Below, piece by piece: positions 34,910 through 45,406 of a stretch of DNA of 64,000 bases. Numbering within the stretch: the first letter of the stretch is position 1; each line of letters begins with the position of its first letter. The notes below the pieces were generated by a model. The model did no database searches and had not been told where the DNA came from. It saw nothing but the letters and a program-made list of their open reading frames with translations. The position numbers and the translations under genes were made by a program. The stretch is from Liopterus haemorrhoidalis (Eukaryota > Arthropoda > Insecta > Coleoptera > Dytiscidae): the NCBI GenBank assembly GCA_963971575.1, contig OZ020618.1, positions 29,936,540 to 30,000,539 on the forward strand. The letters run 5' to 3'.

Positions 34910-34917
34910 ATCACCAC

Positions 34918-35377
34918 CATAAGAGGTTTCCACGAACCGCCATTGCGTAGGTACCTCTATTTTTACTTTTCTGTATTGTAAAGACTGGTATTTCTAATAA
35001 CGAATAATAGTTACATCTGTGTTGGCAAACACAACAGGTGTCTATTTAATGTTGGTCTACAATACTATATAAATCTGATATTTATTATTTAGAAATAATT
35101 GTTAAAAATATAATTGTACTGTCGTATGAAGTAGAAGAATCTTTACTGTGCTATATTTTATTATATTGAAATATACAAAAACATTATATTGAAGTTTTAT
35201 TTAATAAAAATTACAATAAAATTAATCTTATTATCAAGCGTAAGAATAAAACTATTGTTTAAAATCGCTAAAATCCAAAACCGCATCTCTACGACCTTTT
35301 GACACGTACCTAGTTCAATTTACTTGGAAACTATTGACATCCAATTATCAAGCTGTAATTGTTCATTATATAAATAC
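34918..35377. other. No recognised features
   Basis: AT-rich flank of the hAT; no frames or element ends recognised. Confidence 0.4.
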
Positions 35378-36045
35378 TAGCTGTCGCGCCCGGTTTCGCT
35401 CGAGGACAATTAGTTATTATTGACTTTATGGAACGTACAACAGACCTAATAATAATTAGGTGACCGGACCGAAGACAATACTATAAACTTGAGAAGGTGT
35501 CCCAACATGTGAACATACGACAGATTAACATGCGACACTTTAACATGGACAGATTATCATGCGACAGATGAACATAGACACATTTTAACACACGACAAAT
35601 GAACACTGTGACACATTATCATAGCGACAAATGAACATAAATTCAATTGAACAGACGACATTTGATCTTACATTTCATTTTTATTTTTAAAAATTAAATA
35701 TTGTAACAAATACTGTCGTAAATTTTGGATGTTTATTAATACACAAGTTTTATACTCACACCCAACTTGATAAAACAAAAAATAACAAAAAATTCACAAT
35801 AAAATATTAATTTAAACAAACGGTGAATATTAGACATAATTTAGATATAATTTAGACATAATTTAGACACAATTTAGACACAATTTAGACACAGACACCG
35901 ATACATTTAAATTGAACATAAAATCAGTTAATTTTTATCACTTGATTTTTCACATTTATCTAATTTTGACACTCACTTGTTTCACTACCTACTAGATGTA
36001 TACAACTAACTGTAACTATGACAATTCTGTCAGCCAGCAAGGACT
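35378..36045. repeat. Dispersed repeat start plus two minisatellites
   Basis: TACTAGCTGTCGCGCCCGGTT at 35377 is a common insect repeat start, like the unit at 38472. About 35505-35662 is a degenerate tandem of some ten 15-17-bp units around GACAGATGAACAT. About 35826-35895 is a five-to-six-unit array of a 13-mer, AATTTAGACACA. Confidence 0.6.
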
Positions 36046-36478
36046 GTTACAATATTAAAAATCAGCTGTGGCCACCACAGGACCGACCGCCATTATAAAG
36101 TACTTGCATAAAATACATTCTAGCAGCAGAGTAAAAATAACCTCGCCTAATATTTTCTAACAGAGATATTATTTATCATGACCATGGAAACGTTACATGT
36201 AAGTATGAAAAAATTGAGACCAATTTTTTCATTTTATCAAAAAACGTCTCAAATAAAAGTTATTACTTATTGCATTTATAGCAACTTTTTTTAAGTAAAT
36301 TTTTTCGAAATATTTTTCTGTTGCGAATTCTCGAAATATTAAAATCGACACGAATAAACTCCCATTTCTAGTCAACAGATTTTTACCAAAAGTTGATCAA
36401 CTCGTACCATTGATGTCAAAAGCTTAAATATGCAGTTTCATAAAAATCCTTTCAGCCGAATTTGCTCTGCACGTGTAC

Positions 36479-36577
36479 ACAGACAGACAGACGGACGGAC
36501 GGACGGACGGACGGACGGACGGACGGACAGACCGACAGACAGACAGACAGACGGACGGACAGACAGACCGACAGACA
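36479..36577. repeat. (GACA/GACG)n tetranucleotide array, left arm
   Basis: About 24 tetramers mixing GACA and GACG, starting right after CACGTGTACACA. The arginine/threonine/aspartate-rich frames here are translations of this array. Confidence 0.95.
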
Positions 36578-36789
36578 TCATGCTAAAAATAGTCAAAACG
36601 TTATGTAGGAACCTCAGTTCGTGAAGATCCATCGAAATCTCGAAATGTCAAAATCGGTATGATCACAATACCTCCCTTATATATGTTGGCGGTCGGTAAA
36701 AATACTTAGCTATATGATTATGTGTTATAACAATGTTTGTAAGTGTTTTATGTGGTGTATATGTAAACGTTTTTCATTATTTTATTGAT

Positions 36790-36840
36790 TTTTAGGGTTT
36801 TGTAGGTATGACCAAAAAACCCTTATACCGTCATTTTGTC

Positions 36841-36880
<40 letters not shown>

Positions 36881-36890
36881 GGTCTGTCTG

Positions 36891-36924
<34 letters not shown>

Positions 36925-37612
36925 TCGGTAAAAATTGTAGCCAAACGGCTAAACCTAGAGAGTTGAAATTTGGCATGCTTATACAACTCTTTGACCCGCG
37001 CATAGGTAAATACTAAAACATCTAAAAAACATATCCCCCTAAAAATATAAACAAATATGTGCTCATCAAAAAAAAAAAATCTTTTTAAATTCTGAGTTGG
37101 GTATCAAATGAAAGCCCTTAGTACGTGGATTAACGAACAAAATTTTATTTTTGCAAAATAAATTATTTTGATGCGATTTTTGCCAAAATTGTGCAAAAAA
37201 ATTTTTGTCCCACACCCTGTAGCCCAGATGGTTTAAACTAAAAATCTGAAAAAAATCTAAGTATTGTACATTGGTGTGAACCGGAATAGTACAACAGGAA
37301 TTTTTGATCATATTATGTTTTCGGAAAATAACGCATTTTTTGTGTTTTTAACTAAAATATGTTAAATATTTAATTCGCTATGTAACACGCTAGGTCAGTA
37401 GCTTTAGTGGCGTAGTTGGTTTTGTCGTGCGCCTTGTAATTTGCAAACTAGAGTTCGAATCTTGTTAATTTAATTTTTTCTGTTGTTTTTTTGAATTTTT
37501 ATTTTGTTTAAATTTTGTCCCACACCCTGTAGCCCAGATGGTTTAAACTAAAAATCTGAAAAAATCTAAGTAATGTACATTGGTGTGAACCGGAATAGTA
37601 CAACAGGAATTT
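36790..37612 (+). repeat. Family A repeat, best preserved copy
   Basis: GATTTTTAGGGTTTTGTAGG, CTTATACCGTCATTTTG, (CTGT)n at 36838-36923, TTCGGTAAAAATTGTAGCCA, AGTTGAAATTTGGCATGC, CATCAAAAAAAA, ATCAAATGAAAGCCC, TTTTTGTCCCACACCCTGTA, GTGTGAACCGGAATAGTAC, then a tRNA-like part. The block from TTTTGTCCCACACCCTG is repeated again at 37515-37612 and stops abruptly at the (CTGT)n array. Confidence 0.75.
37395..37470 (+). other. tRNA-like segment (not a functional tRNA)
   Basis: GTGGCGTAGTTGGTTTTGTC resembles an A box, and about 30 bp later AGAGTTCGAATCTTG resembles a B box, the arrangement of tRNA-derived SINE heads. The acceptor halves do not pair, so I do not call a tRNA. Confidence 0.45.
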
Positions 37613-37636
37613 TCTGTCTGTCTGTCTGTCTGTCTT

Positions 37637-37675
<39 letters not shown>

Positions 37676-37676
37676 T

Positions 37677-37729
<53 letters not shown>
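37613..37729. repeat. (CTGT)n tetranucleotide array, right arm
   Basis: About 29 CTGT units with two CTTT variants, ending at GTGTACACGTGCAGAGC, the exact inverse of the left-arm junction. Confidence 0.95.
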
Positions 37730-38149
37730 GTACACGTGCAGAGCAAATTCGGCTGAAAGGATTTTTATGAAACTTCATATTTAAGCTTCTGCCATCAATG
37801 GCACGAGTTGATCAACTTTTGGTAAAAATCGGTTAACTAAAAATGGGAGTTTACTCGTGTCGATTTTAAGATTTTTGTGAATATTTCACAACACAAAAAT
37901 ATTTTGAAAAAATTTATTGAACAAAAGTTGCTATAAAAGTAATAACTAATAACTTTTATTTGAGACGTTTTTTTGTAAAACGAAAAATTTTGAATAATTT
38001 CTGTAAAATTTTTCGAATTTTTTTTTCTCAATTTTTTCATATTCATATGTAACGTTTCCATGGTCATGATAAATAATATCTCTGTTAGAAAATATTAGGC
38101 CAAGTTATTTCTACTCTGCTGCAAGAATGTAATTTATGTAAGTACTTTA

Positions 38150-38421
38150 TGTTGGAATATGGGGTTATTGGAGATTGTTAAATAAAACACATACATAGGC
38201 TTTAAACATCTTTATTCAATCATAGCCAGAATAGAACTGTTTCAGCATAAGTATTTTATCTTAAATGCTTGACGCTATGATGTCACACCATCATTTTGCA
38301 ATCTCAGCCTAATTCTGATTATTTATTAGAACAGGCGTTCTTTATGTTTTTTGTTTTGCTGACTTAACTTTAATTACTTGAAACCTTAATCTTTATCGAT
38401 TGCAAGAATGAAATCTCAACA
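38150..38421. mobile_element. Solo-LTR-like insertion, 272 bp
   Basis: Starts TGTTGGAATATGGGG, ends CTCAACA: a TG..CA unit with 5-bp inverted tips. The 5-bp duplication CTTTA lies on both sides (38145-38149, 38422-38426). The other arm of the foldback element lacks it (ATTATAAAGTACTTGC near 36092), confirming an insertion. Contains AATAAA on both strands. No coding sequence. Confidence 0.75.
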
Positions 38422-38471
38422 CTTTATGATGGCGGTCGGTTCTGTGGTGGCCACAGCTGATTTTTTATATA

Positions 38472-39473
38472 TAGACTAGTGGGTATACCCGTGCTTCGCT
38501 ACGGCATTTCACTACTTTAAAACAAAGAAAGTAGAACATAATGCTCACAACGTTAAAGTTAAATATATAAAACGATAATATAATTTGCGATTAACTATTA
38601 GGCTATTGAGAAGTGACATTACCGTTGGCGGCGCTGTAATTCATGGCAAAATGGCTGAAGTGTCTAGTATTCAGCTGTCAATATGCTAACAGGGAACAGG
38701 TTAATTTAAGCACAGTACATTTTTATTTTATGAAAATGTATCTATCGACGTTCTAACAAAAAATCAACACCAGAACATATGTAATAATTTCAAACAGTAC
38801 TACAGTCGCGTAGTTCAATATTTGACCACCAGACTGCGTATCCGAGCGTGTCAGTTCTCAATAGGAAATAAAGAAATCTCCAGCACTGCCATCTATTGGT
38901 AAGTTCCGCACTAAATAGCGACATACATGTAAAACTTTAAACATTTCCGTGCATATGTACACTTTACACTGTGATAACTCCATTAACATTAATCTTTGAT
39001 GTATAGTGTTAAATACATTATGATTCTACGTGAAATGCTCTAATTTATAATTCTAAAATAATTGATACATCACTATAAAACTCCGATGTTATGCACCCAC
39101 AAACTTTATAATACAAAAACTATTACGTTTAAAAACAGAATATTGCCCAATACACGATATCGGTGCATGATCGGTATAATCTCTCTCGGACTTGTTTTTA
39201 TATCTAGTGAACATCTACATTTTTTGTCTACATTATATCGATATATCTCTTAAGGTTTAGCTAACGTAATCAATTCAAACACCCTTCATAACGCTCCCTA
39301 ATTTCCCTGGTTTTCTTCATAACGCCCCATAGGGAGACATGGACGAAGTTGGAACCCTCACTAAAACCTCCCTCGGATTACCCCCCTGTACTAAATTGGG
39401 TGAAAATCTGTCCATCCGTTTGGCTTTGCATAAAGAACAGACAAACAGAAATTGATTTTTATATATTAGATAG
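38472..39473. repeat. Dispersed repeat of the TACCCGTGCTTCGCTACG type
   Basis: Begins ACTAGTGGGTATACCCGTGC and ends GTTTGGCTTTGC..TTTTTATATATTAGATAG, with the pair of hallmarks of a widespread insect repeat whose 3' end reads CGTTTGG then TATATATTAGAT. A 63-codon frame at 39062-39253 has no recognised motif. Confidence 0.5.
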
Positions 39474-39529
39474 ATAGTGATACACAATGCTGTGAACCCC
39501 TTTTAACTGCATTATTTCTTTGTTGTTAG

Positions 39530-40103
39530 GATGTCGTCTGAAGAAAGTACTGACGATGAATACGTCCTGAGCTCGAGTGATTCGGAAGAAACGGAACATG
39601 CGAGATCTAAAACAGCACAGACCGTATGTCAAATGAAAGAATATCTTGAAGATGATCCTCAGCCATCAACGAGCAGAAGAGGGCTCAGAGAAAGTCAAAT
39701 TGAATCTGCTGAAGCTTCCACTAGTAAAAGACCACGCAGAGATGGTCATATTCCTGAACAGTTCAATCCAGGGTCAACTGCTTGGACTTTACCTGAAAAA
39801 CAGCTGTTTTTAGAAGCCTTAAAAGATTTTGGTACTTCCAGTTCGAAAGCTATAAATAATAAAATACCAACAAAAAATGAATTTGAAATCAAAGAATTTC
39901 TGTTAAGAGAAACGAAATTAGGAAGAAAGTCATTAAGAGAAAATGCCACAAATGAAAGCAGACAAGCACCTATAGATAAATGGATACATTTTTTATCGAA
40001 AAAAGTACCTCAGGAAAATTATAAATTTTTCTATATAGCTAGAGTTTTAAAGTACATTGCACTTTTTGAAAAGAGAGAACCTATGAAAAAATATATCAAT
40101 CAG
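39530..40103 (+). CDS. First coding exon of a SNAPC2-like gene
   Basis: ATG at 39531 follows a pyrimidine-rich tract and TTGTTAG acceptor (AG at 39528-39529). The frame runs 191 codons to a plausible CAG|GTGAAT donor at 40103/40104; unspliced it stops at 40124. Residues 1-80 are acidic and serine-rich, presumably disordered. Residues 82-125 (STAWTLPEKQLFLEALKDFG to EIKEFLL, Trp85) read as a Myb/SANT-like helix pattern. A second block at 146-184 (APIDKWIHFLSKK, ARVLKYIALFEKREP) aligns in order with vertebrate SNAPC2, the subunit of the complex that starts snRNA transcription in the nucleus. Orthology is my inference from block order. The bias and splice borders support a real host gene; no downstream exon was found in the window. 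Confidence 0.55.
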
Positions 40104-40915
40104 GTGAATTTAAAGTACGTATAATTACAAATTATTAATTAACAATGGTATCCGTAACCGCAGGTCCGTGACGATAGAATTTGATGATTGAGACAAACTG
40201 GTGGCAGGGGTGCCTTTTATCTGTTTTTGTCTAATTGGCTTTAAAAAAAAAAAAAACATTCATTATTTGTTTTGCCGCCTGAGACGGTTGTCTTTCTGCT
40301 TAGCTTATCGGCACGGTCCAGCGTAACTGTTGGATTTCTGTTTGGATGACGATGGGTGCCCGGGTTCTCGCTACCCAACCCGTTAAGGTTGTACCCGGTT
40401 CCAATTTTGAATATCCGTTACTATTATCTAGCCATTACCGTTGACTAACAGGGTAAGTAATGGGTAGCAGGTTACTAATGGGCAGCGGTTAATTAATGGG
40501 TAGAGGATAATTAACGTATAATTGTGTGAGGTATTTCGAGTATTTTGTTTATGTATGAGTATTTTGTTCAACTGTTCTCATTTAAAGATTACGTATGCAT
40601 ATTTCATAACGCACCTGACATATTTTACGTGTGAACAAATCTTGATCAACCAGTTTCTGGGATATCGGCATTAAAAATAGGGACAAAAGCCAAGAAATCG
40701 GAAAACAATAAAAAAATCGTGTGCAATATCGGGTAATCAACGGGTAGCTGGTAATATCCGGGTATTTGTGTCGGGTATCCGGTTCCAGAAATTTTTAATT
40801 TTTGTCATTCCTAATTTCTGTATTTGTGGGGTTTATGCGTCTTATTTTTCGCGAAAAAGTTTTCAAAGAAAATCAAAATTGGCGTATAAATTATCCCAGA
40901 TGCTTTCTATGTACA
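40104..40915. mobile_element. Intron sequence with a probable hAT-like repeat rich in GGGTA words
   Basis: Between about 40350 and 40800, GGATGACGATGGGTGCCCGGG at the left and GGTATCCGGTTCC..TTTGTCATTCC at the right are loosely inverted, and GGGTAG/ACCCG words recur over ten times. Ends and TSD not resolved. Confidence 0.35.
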
Positions 40916-41094
40916 GACTATTCCAAAGTATTAATCGGAAATAAATGGAAATTTAATTTCTTAACTTGTCATTAGTTAACTTTTTAATGATTGAAATAGG
41001 CTTTTGTTAAACAAAATTATCAAAAGTTTTATTCAATCGTTAAAAGTTACTAAATTTAAAAATGTAGTTCCGTTTAAACCAAATAAATCGACTA
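40916..41094. mobile_element. MITE family C, degenerate copy
   Basis: GACTATTCCAAAGTATTAAT and ATTTAAAAATGTAGTTCCG retain the ends; the interior GTCATTAGTTAACTTTTTAA and AACAAAATTATCAAAAG match the copy at 47249-47434. Confidence 0.55.
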
Positions 41095-41940
41095 TATGTT
41101 TAAATATTTTCGTAATAATTTATAATTACAGGAAGTTGTTTAAATGTATTTAAAAGTTTTTATCTTTGTTTTAAACAATAAATATTACCCGCTTCTTTCT
41201 ATTGCTGCAGTCGTGAACTTTTTGATCTGCTTTGAAATAATATTCTGCATTATACCGTTGATTATACCGGCCTTGACAAAATTGAAATTAATCGGCCCCA
41301 GTGGTGCAAGGGCCGACCCCGTTGCGTCCATTTAAAAAGCTGCTCAGTTTCGGGATGAAAATTGAAGCTATCTTTAAGCAAAAAGCAGGCTGATTTGAAG
41401 CAGTTAATTTTTGTATGTGACTTTTTTGTTTCGAAAACTGAAGAGTTTTTTAAAAGGATGACTTTTTCAAGAAATAAAAGAAAAATTGGAGGTAAATTTA
41501 AGAGCGATATCTAATAAGTCGTTAGGGTGTCCGGAATACGTTTCCGCCGGAGTGTAACTGCTGTACAGGACTAATCTCAAGAAGACATTTTTACTTTCGA
41601 ATATATATTTTTTTAATACTAGGTTAAGTTTAAAATGTTACATTTGGTAAAGATTCACAAATATTATTATTTGCCATGCTGACTGCAGTTTCGGCGTTTT
41701 GAAAGCTACAATGATATTGTTACAAACTACATGACATATAAGGTACCAATAGAGGGGGTGGGGGCAGGTAAAATCAAATACTTGAATAATAATATATTTT
41801 AATCTAATCTCTAATACTATTAACTGAGAATTTGAGTGTATGTCTGCGCATTAGGTCGCTACATGTAAATCAGGGCATGTAGATTTCAGAACTGCATAGA
41901 TATTTAACTGCGCATGCAACTGATCTTTGTCCGTGAAGAA
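41095..41940. other. No recognised features
   Basis: A short GC-rich stretch near 41292-41330 (GGCCCCAGTGGTGCAAGGG) resembles a MITE edge; no partner. No gene supported. Confidence 0.4.
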
Positions 41941-41951
41941 GACGGAATAAT

Positions 41952-42631
41952 GTGCACAATATTGAAAACAGTTTCATAGATAGATTGCTTAAAATCCCAC
42001 TCTCTGAATATAGTTTCAATAGAGAATTAAACACTATTTTCAAAATTGCATACAACAATGGCTATTCAAGAAAAGACATAGATAGAATTTTAGTAAGAAA
42101 ACAAAGAAAAAAACTACTTAATTTTTGCTACAGTATCAAAAGTCCGTCCGTCAAAAATTTAAAAAAAATCCCATTTTTAGGTAAGATTAGTTACAAAATT
42201 GGCAGTACGCTCAAAAATTATAATATTTCTCCAGCATTTTACAATAAAAAAACCGTCAAAAATTTCTTAGTGAATAATAAAATAGATAATAGAAAACTCA
42301 AAGAAAAAAGTGGTATCTATAAAATTCAGTGCCAAGATTGTGATCACATTTATATTGGAAAAACACAGAGACAATTTGAAACTAGATTCAAAGAACACCT
42401 AAGAGCCGTAAAAACTGTAAACCCGATTCCTCAAACGTTGCAAAACACCTCATCACTAATAACCATAATTGTGCAATAGAAGATTGTTCGGTCATTCACA
42501 TTAACAACAATAACCAGAAACTTACCTTATTTGAACATTTGGAAATTCACAAAAATTTAGAGTCGGGAATTCCCTTAATGAACGAGCAACTAATATTATA
42601 CAATAGTCCTTTACTGAAAATTAGAATATAA
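41952..42631 (+). pseudogene. C-terminal part of a Penelope-like element with GIY-YIG endonuclease
   Basis: A 175-codon frame from 41952 contains the connector after the reverse transcriptase (FKIAYNNGYSRKDIDRILVR) and then a GIY-YIG domain: GIYKIQCQDCDHIYIGKTQR at residues 121-140 and ETRFKEHLR to 151, with the catalytic arginine and histidine context intact. A frameshift near 42410 follows. The original frame then resumes as KHLITNNHNCAIEDCSVI, LTLFEHLEIHKNL, SGIPLMNEQLILYNSPLLKI and stops at 42629-42631. The reverse transcriptase is missing, so the copy is 5' truncated. The tail 42715-42800 (GGCATCATAGCCGAAATACG) is typical of these elements. Confidence 0.85.
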
Positions 42632-42794
42632 TATATTGACCCTTGATCTGCTTTCTGCCATAAATATTTACCTGTATAACTATATAATAGAAAATAATTT
42701 TTGTATTTGTTAGTTTGTAAGAAACTCTTGAAAATGGCATCATAGCCGAAATACGTATCGAGTATTAAAGAATTTGTGAAACTTAACCTAGTTT

Positions 42795-43075
42795 TTTTAT
42801 TTTTATATCAATACTTTTTTTCTTCTTTATTTCCTTTGGTGCTTAATTTTTCTATAATTGTTTCATTACTTTTTGCACTATTAAAAGATAGATCGCACAA
42901 TTCGTCGTCTGTTAATTGATACGTCATTTTGTATAAGAAAACTAGAGTCTAATATACTCCGTAGTCGAGTTTGAAGTTCTGGTTTTAGTCCTATCTGTGA
43001 TGCTTTATGTTTTTTTAAATCGTTTTTTAATTCGCTTACTTTTAAGTTTTTAATTTTTGTACTTTCCTTGCTCAT
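42795..43075 (-). pseudogene. SAP-domain fragment
   Basis: ATG at 43075 opens MSKESTKIKNLKVSELKNDL, KKHKASQIGLKPELQTRL (residues about 10-40), which fits the SAP helix-extended loop-helix DNA-binding motif (LKVSELK...G.K.EL..RL). The frame ends at 42881. In the next frame DELCDLSFNSAKSNETIIEK continues to about 42795, so a frameshift is likely. SAP N-termini of this style occur in repeat-encoded arthropod proteins. It lies directly against the 3' end of the Penelope fragment, converging with it. Confidence 0.5.
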
Positions 43076-43456
43076 TTTGATTAAATAATAACAAGATAAT
43101 AAGGTTACAAATCAATTAGAAGTTTCAGATAAAGAGATTAAAGAAATTAGGTACCCCTGTGCGTATGCAACCAGGTTGACACCTTAGATTTCGGGTAGTA
43201 TGAGCTCCGACAGTTTGTGGTATAATAGATGACGTTAGTTGTACCGTTAACGAGCTAGGATTTTTTTTACCGGTTTTAGATGAAAGGTTAGGTTACACTA
43301 GCTTAATTTTTACACTTTTAGTACACTTTATTTATTGTAGGTATTATTTTTAGTAACAATTTCCTTGCTTTTTATACCAGATACAACACTTCTCGTACTC
43401 AAAGCGATTTTAGTGCGACGCGCGGTCAGGGACGAATTAAGTTCGTAAGTCGAGGT

Positions 43457-43697
43457 CAGGGCCGGAGGAACGCGGTAAGCAGGGTAAGCAAGGCATTAGG
43501 GCGCTTGATGCCGGAGGGCGCGCCAAAGTTAATGGACCTTTTTGTTTAGCTCTTCACTTGCATTTTAGAAAGGAAGACGGTTTTTTTTAAGTCTTCACTT
43601 TAAATTTAGAAGTGAAGACTTTTTTTTAGGTCTTCACTTAAAATTTTGCCCCCTATTAATCTTGCATAAGGGCGCCAAAGAACCTCGCTCCGGCCCT
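43457..43697. mobile_element. hAT MITE with minisatellite module, 241 bp
   Basis: CAGGGCCGGAGGAACGCGG and CGCTCCGGCCCTG are inverted ends; GTCGAGGT flanks both sides (43449-43456; 43698-43705), with the last G shared between end and duplication. About 43545-43650 holds three units of the TCTTCACTT..AGAAGTGAAGAC..T(n) module. Confidence 0.8.
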
Positions 43698-43866
43698 GTC
43701 GAGGTATCACTCACATATAGATGTTGGATGTTTTTAAATATTTTTATTGACTATATTCATAATAGATATTTATTTCAAGACAGTTCTACTGAATAAATTA
43801 TAAATAAAAACCTAAGAAATTTTATGCTGATTTATATAAAATTTAAGGTGATGTGTATTTGTATTA

Positions 43867-44368
43867 TTCGCGACTGAAACTAACGTTGGCGGCGCTGCGT
43901 ACAACAGTTAATGGTTGACGAGCAGGGGCGCACACAAGGGGGAGGCCCAAGGGGTCCGGACCCCCCCCCGTACTGTGAGAAGTGAGGACTTTTTTTTTTT
44001 GCTCTTCACTTAAAACTTAAAAGTGAGGGCCTTTTTTTTTTGCTCTTCACTTAAAATTTAGAAAGGAGGACCTTTTTTTGCTCTTCACTTGAAATTGAAA
44101 TTTTGCCCAGTGTTTATAAAAATTATGTATAATTGCCCCCCCCCAGCCAAAAATCTGTGTGCGCCCCTGTTGAGGAGAAGCGTACATGTCAGAAGTTTTT
44201 TCTTAATATTTCGGCAAAAAAGCACTGTATTTAAGTCACTATATTTAAAAATACGTCTTAATTCACATAAACTGCAGCACAACACACTAAAATTATTATC
44301 CAAATATACGCTTCTGTTTAATTTAGCCAGTCACCACCAGATGTCTCACTGTTATTTGCAGTCGCGAA
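43867..44368. mobile_element. TA-flanked element hosting an hAT MITE
   Basis: TTCGCGACTG and CAGTCGCGAA are perfect 10-bp inverted ends flanked by TA (43865-43866, 44369-44370). The interior includes GTTGGCGGCGCTG, also found near 38624. The hAT at 43923-44169 splits it. Confidence 0.55.
43923..44169. mobile_element. hAT MITE with minisatellite module, 247 bp
   Basis: CAGGGGCGCACACAAGG and TCTGTGTGCGCCCCTG are inverted; flanks TTGACGAG and TTGAGGAG differ by one base. About 43975-44095 carries three to four units of the TTCACTT/T-tract module. The ends are unrelated to those of the neighbouring element at 43457 that carries the same module. Confidence 0.85.
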
Positions 44369-44460
44369 TAGTTAATAAATAACAATAGAATCGAATACAA
44401 ATATAATTTTAGAAATATTCAAATAAAAATAGAAAAACAAATTGCTATAATAATATAGTA

Positions 44461-45406
44461 ATAGGGGATAGGCATGATTTTTTTATTTATTTTTTTTTAT
44501 TATATTCCTCTTGTTGCATATAACATAAATAACAGTTTTGCATTTTTTTTAATTTGATGGCTTAAAAAAATCATAAATGTATGTAGCGCGCGAAAACCAC
44601 GTGTGACGTCATACCCTACTTAAGTGTACTGCGTACAGCATACCCAGTGTACAGCGTGCAGCCTACACAGTCTGTCGTGAACTTATTTGCTTTTATAACT
44701 TTTATAGAATGTGTAAAGTTAGATTGATTTTAATTAAAATAAAGTTGAATTCTATAAAAACAATTTATACATGTTTACCGAATTAAATTTTATATTTAAA
44801 TATATAACCTATATTGCAGTATTTCAATTATGCCTCTAACGTTTTGTAACTTCATGTAAACAACGTAGTTAAATTATGGCATCTAAATTACATAAATATT
44901 TACATTTTACAGAGTTGCAGCGTTTATTGTTTACATAAAGTTATAGAATAAATAAATGGTTATTAAAAGACTGTTTTGACACCACGTATTTCTTCAGCAC
45001 TGTAGCATTAATTATTTTTCGTATATTCCATGAGCATAAAAGCATCAATGTTGGGTAAATTATCACTCTGAGCCCAAACAAAATCTTTATCTGCCATTTT
45101 AATAATAAATACGTGGAAAATTGTTTAAAAACAAATACAAAACTCTCGAACAATACAATATACACACGTAAAGATTATGATGTAGTCTGGGCTGTCTGCT
45201 GGGGTTTGACGTCATGCTCAGTCGTATTTACTCGGCAACCTTCGCGCTGTGGTCGGCTTATTTCAAATTTACAATATTTTAATTAAAAAATTTGGCTGTA
45301 ATATTAATTAAAATGTGATTTTTGTTTTGTTAGGTGACATAACTAACATTAAAATATCAAAAAAATGTAGTTTTAAGGAAATATAAATTTTATGCGTATC
45401 CCCTAT
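44461..45406 (-). mobile_element. 946-bp TA-flanked DNA element
   Basis: ATAGGGGATAGGCATGA and TTATGCGTATCCCCTAT are inverted over 17 bp with two mismatches, flanked by TA (44459-44460, 45407-45408). A small coding remnant lies on the minus strand; the rest is AT-rich. Confidence 0.65.
44963..45097 (-). pseudogene. Short coding remnant of a repeat-encoded protein
   Basis: From ATG 45097-45095: MADKDFVWAQSDNLPNIDAF, MLMEYTKNN, stop, CYSAEEIRGVKTVF, TAA at 44963-44965. The motif order (LP.IDAFM, EEIRGVK) resembles N-terminal parts of abundant uncharacterised arthropod repeat proteins; I cannot name the superfamily. One in-frame stop. Confidence 0.45.

Larger units (their letters stand above)
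36057..38466. mobile_element. Foldback element with long inverted arms
   Basis: The ends AATCAGCTGTGGCCACCACA (left) and its inverted partner near 38440-38463 are near identical. The arms (36057-36580 and 37613-38466) share the order: GGACCGACCGCCAT, ACTCTGCTGC complement, TATTATTTATCATGACCATG, GTTGATCAACTCGT, CCGAATTTGCTCTGCACGTG, then (GACA)n on the left and (CTGT)n on the right. Between the arms is about 1 kb holding a family A repeat. The right arm is interrupted by a solo-LTR-like insertion. No transposase is visible, so class is uncertain. Confidence 0.75.

Noticed and set aside
37395..37470. Possible tRNA gene
   Set aside because: A- and B-box-like words exist but the acceptor and anticodon stems do not pair; better explained as a tRNA-derived repeat part.
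36430..37778. Open frames of Thr-Asp-Arg-Gln or Ser-Val-Cys-Leu repeats
   Set aside because: Translations of (GACA)n and (CTGT)n microsatellites on the two strands.
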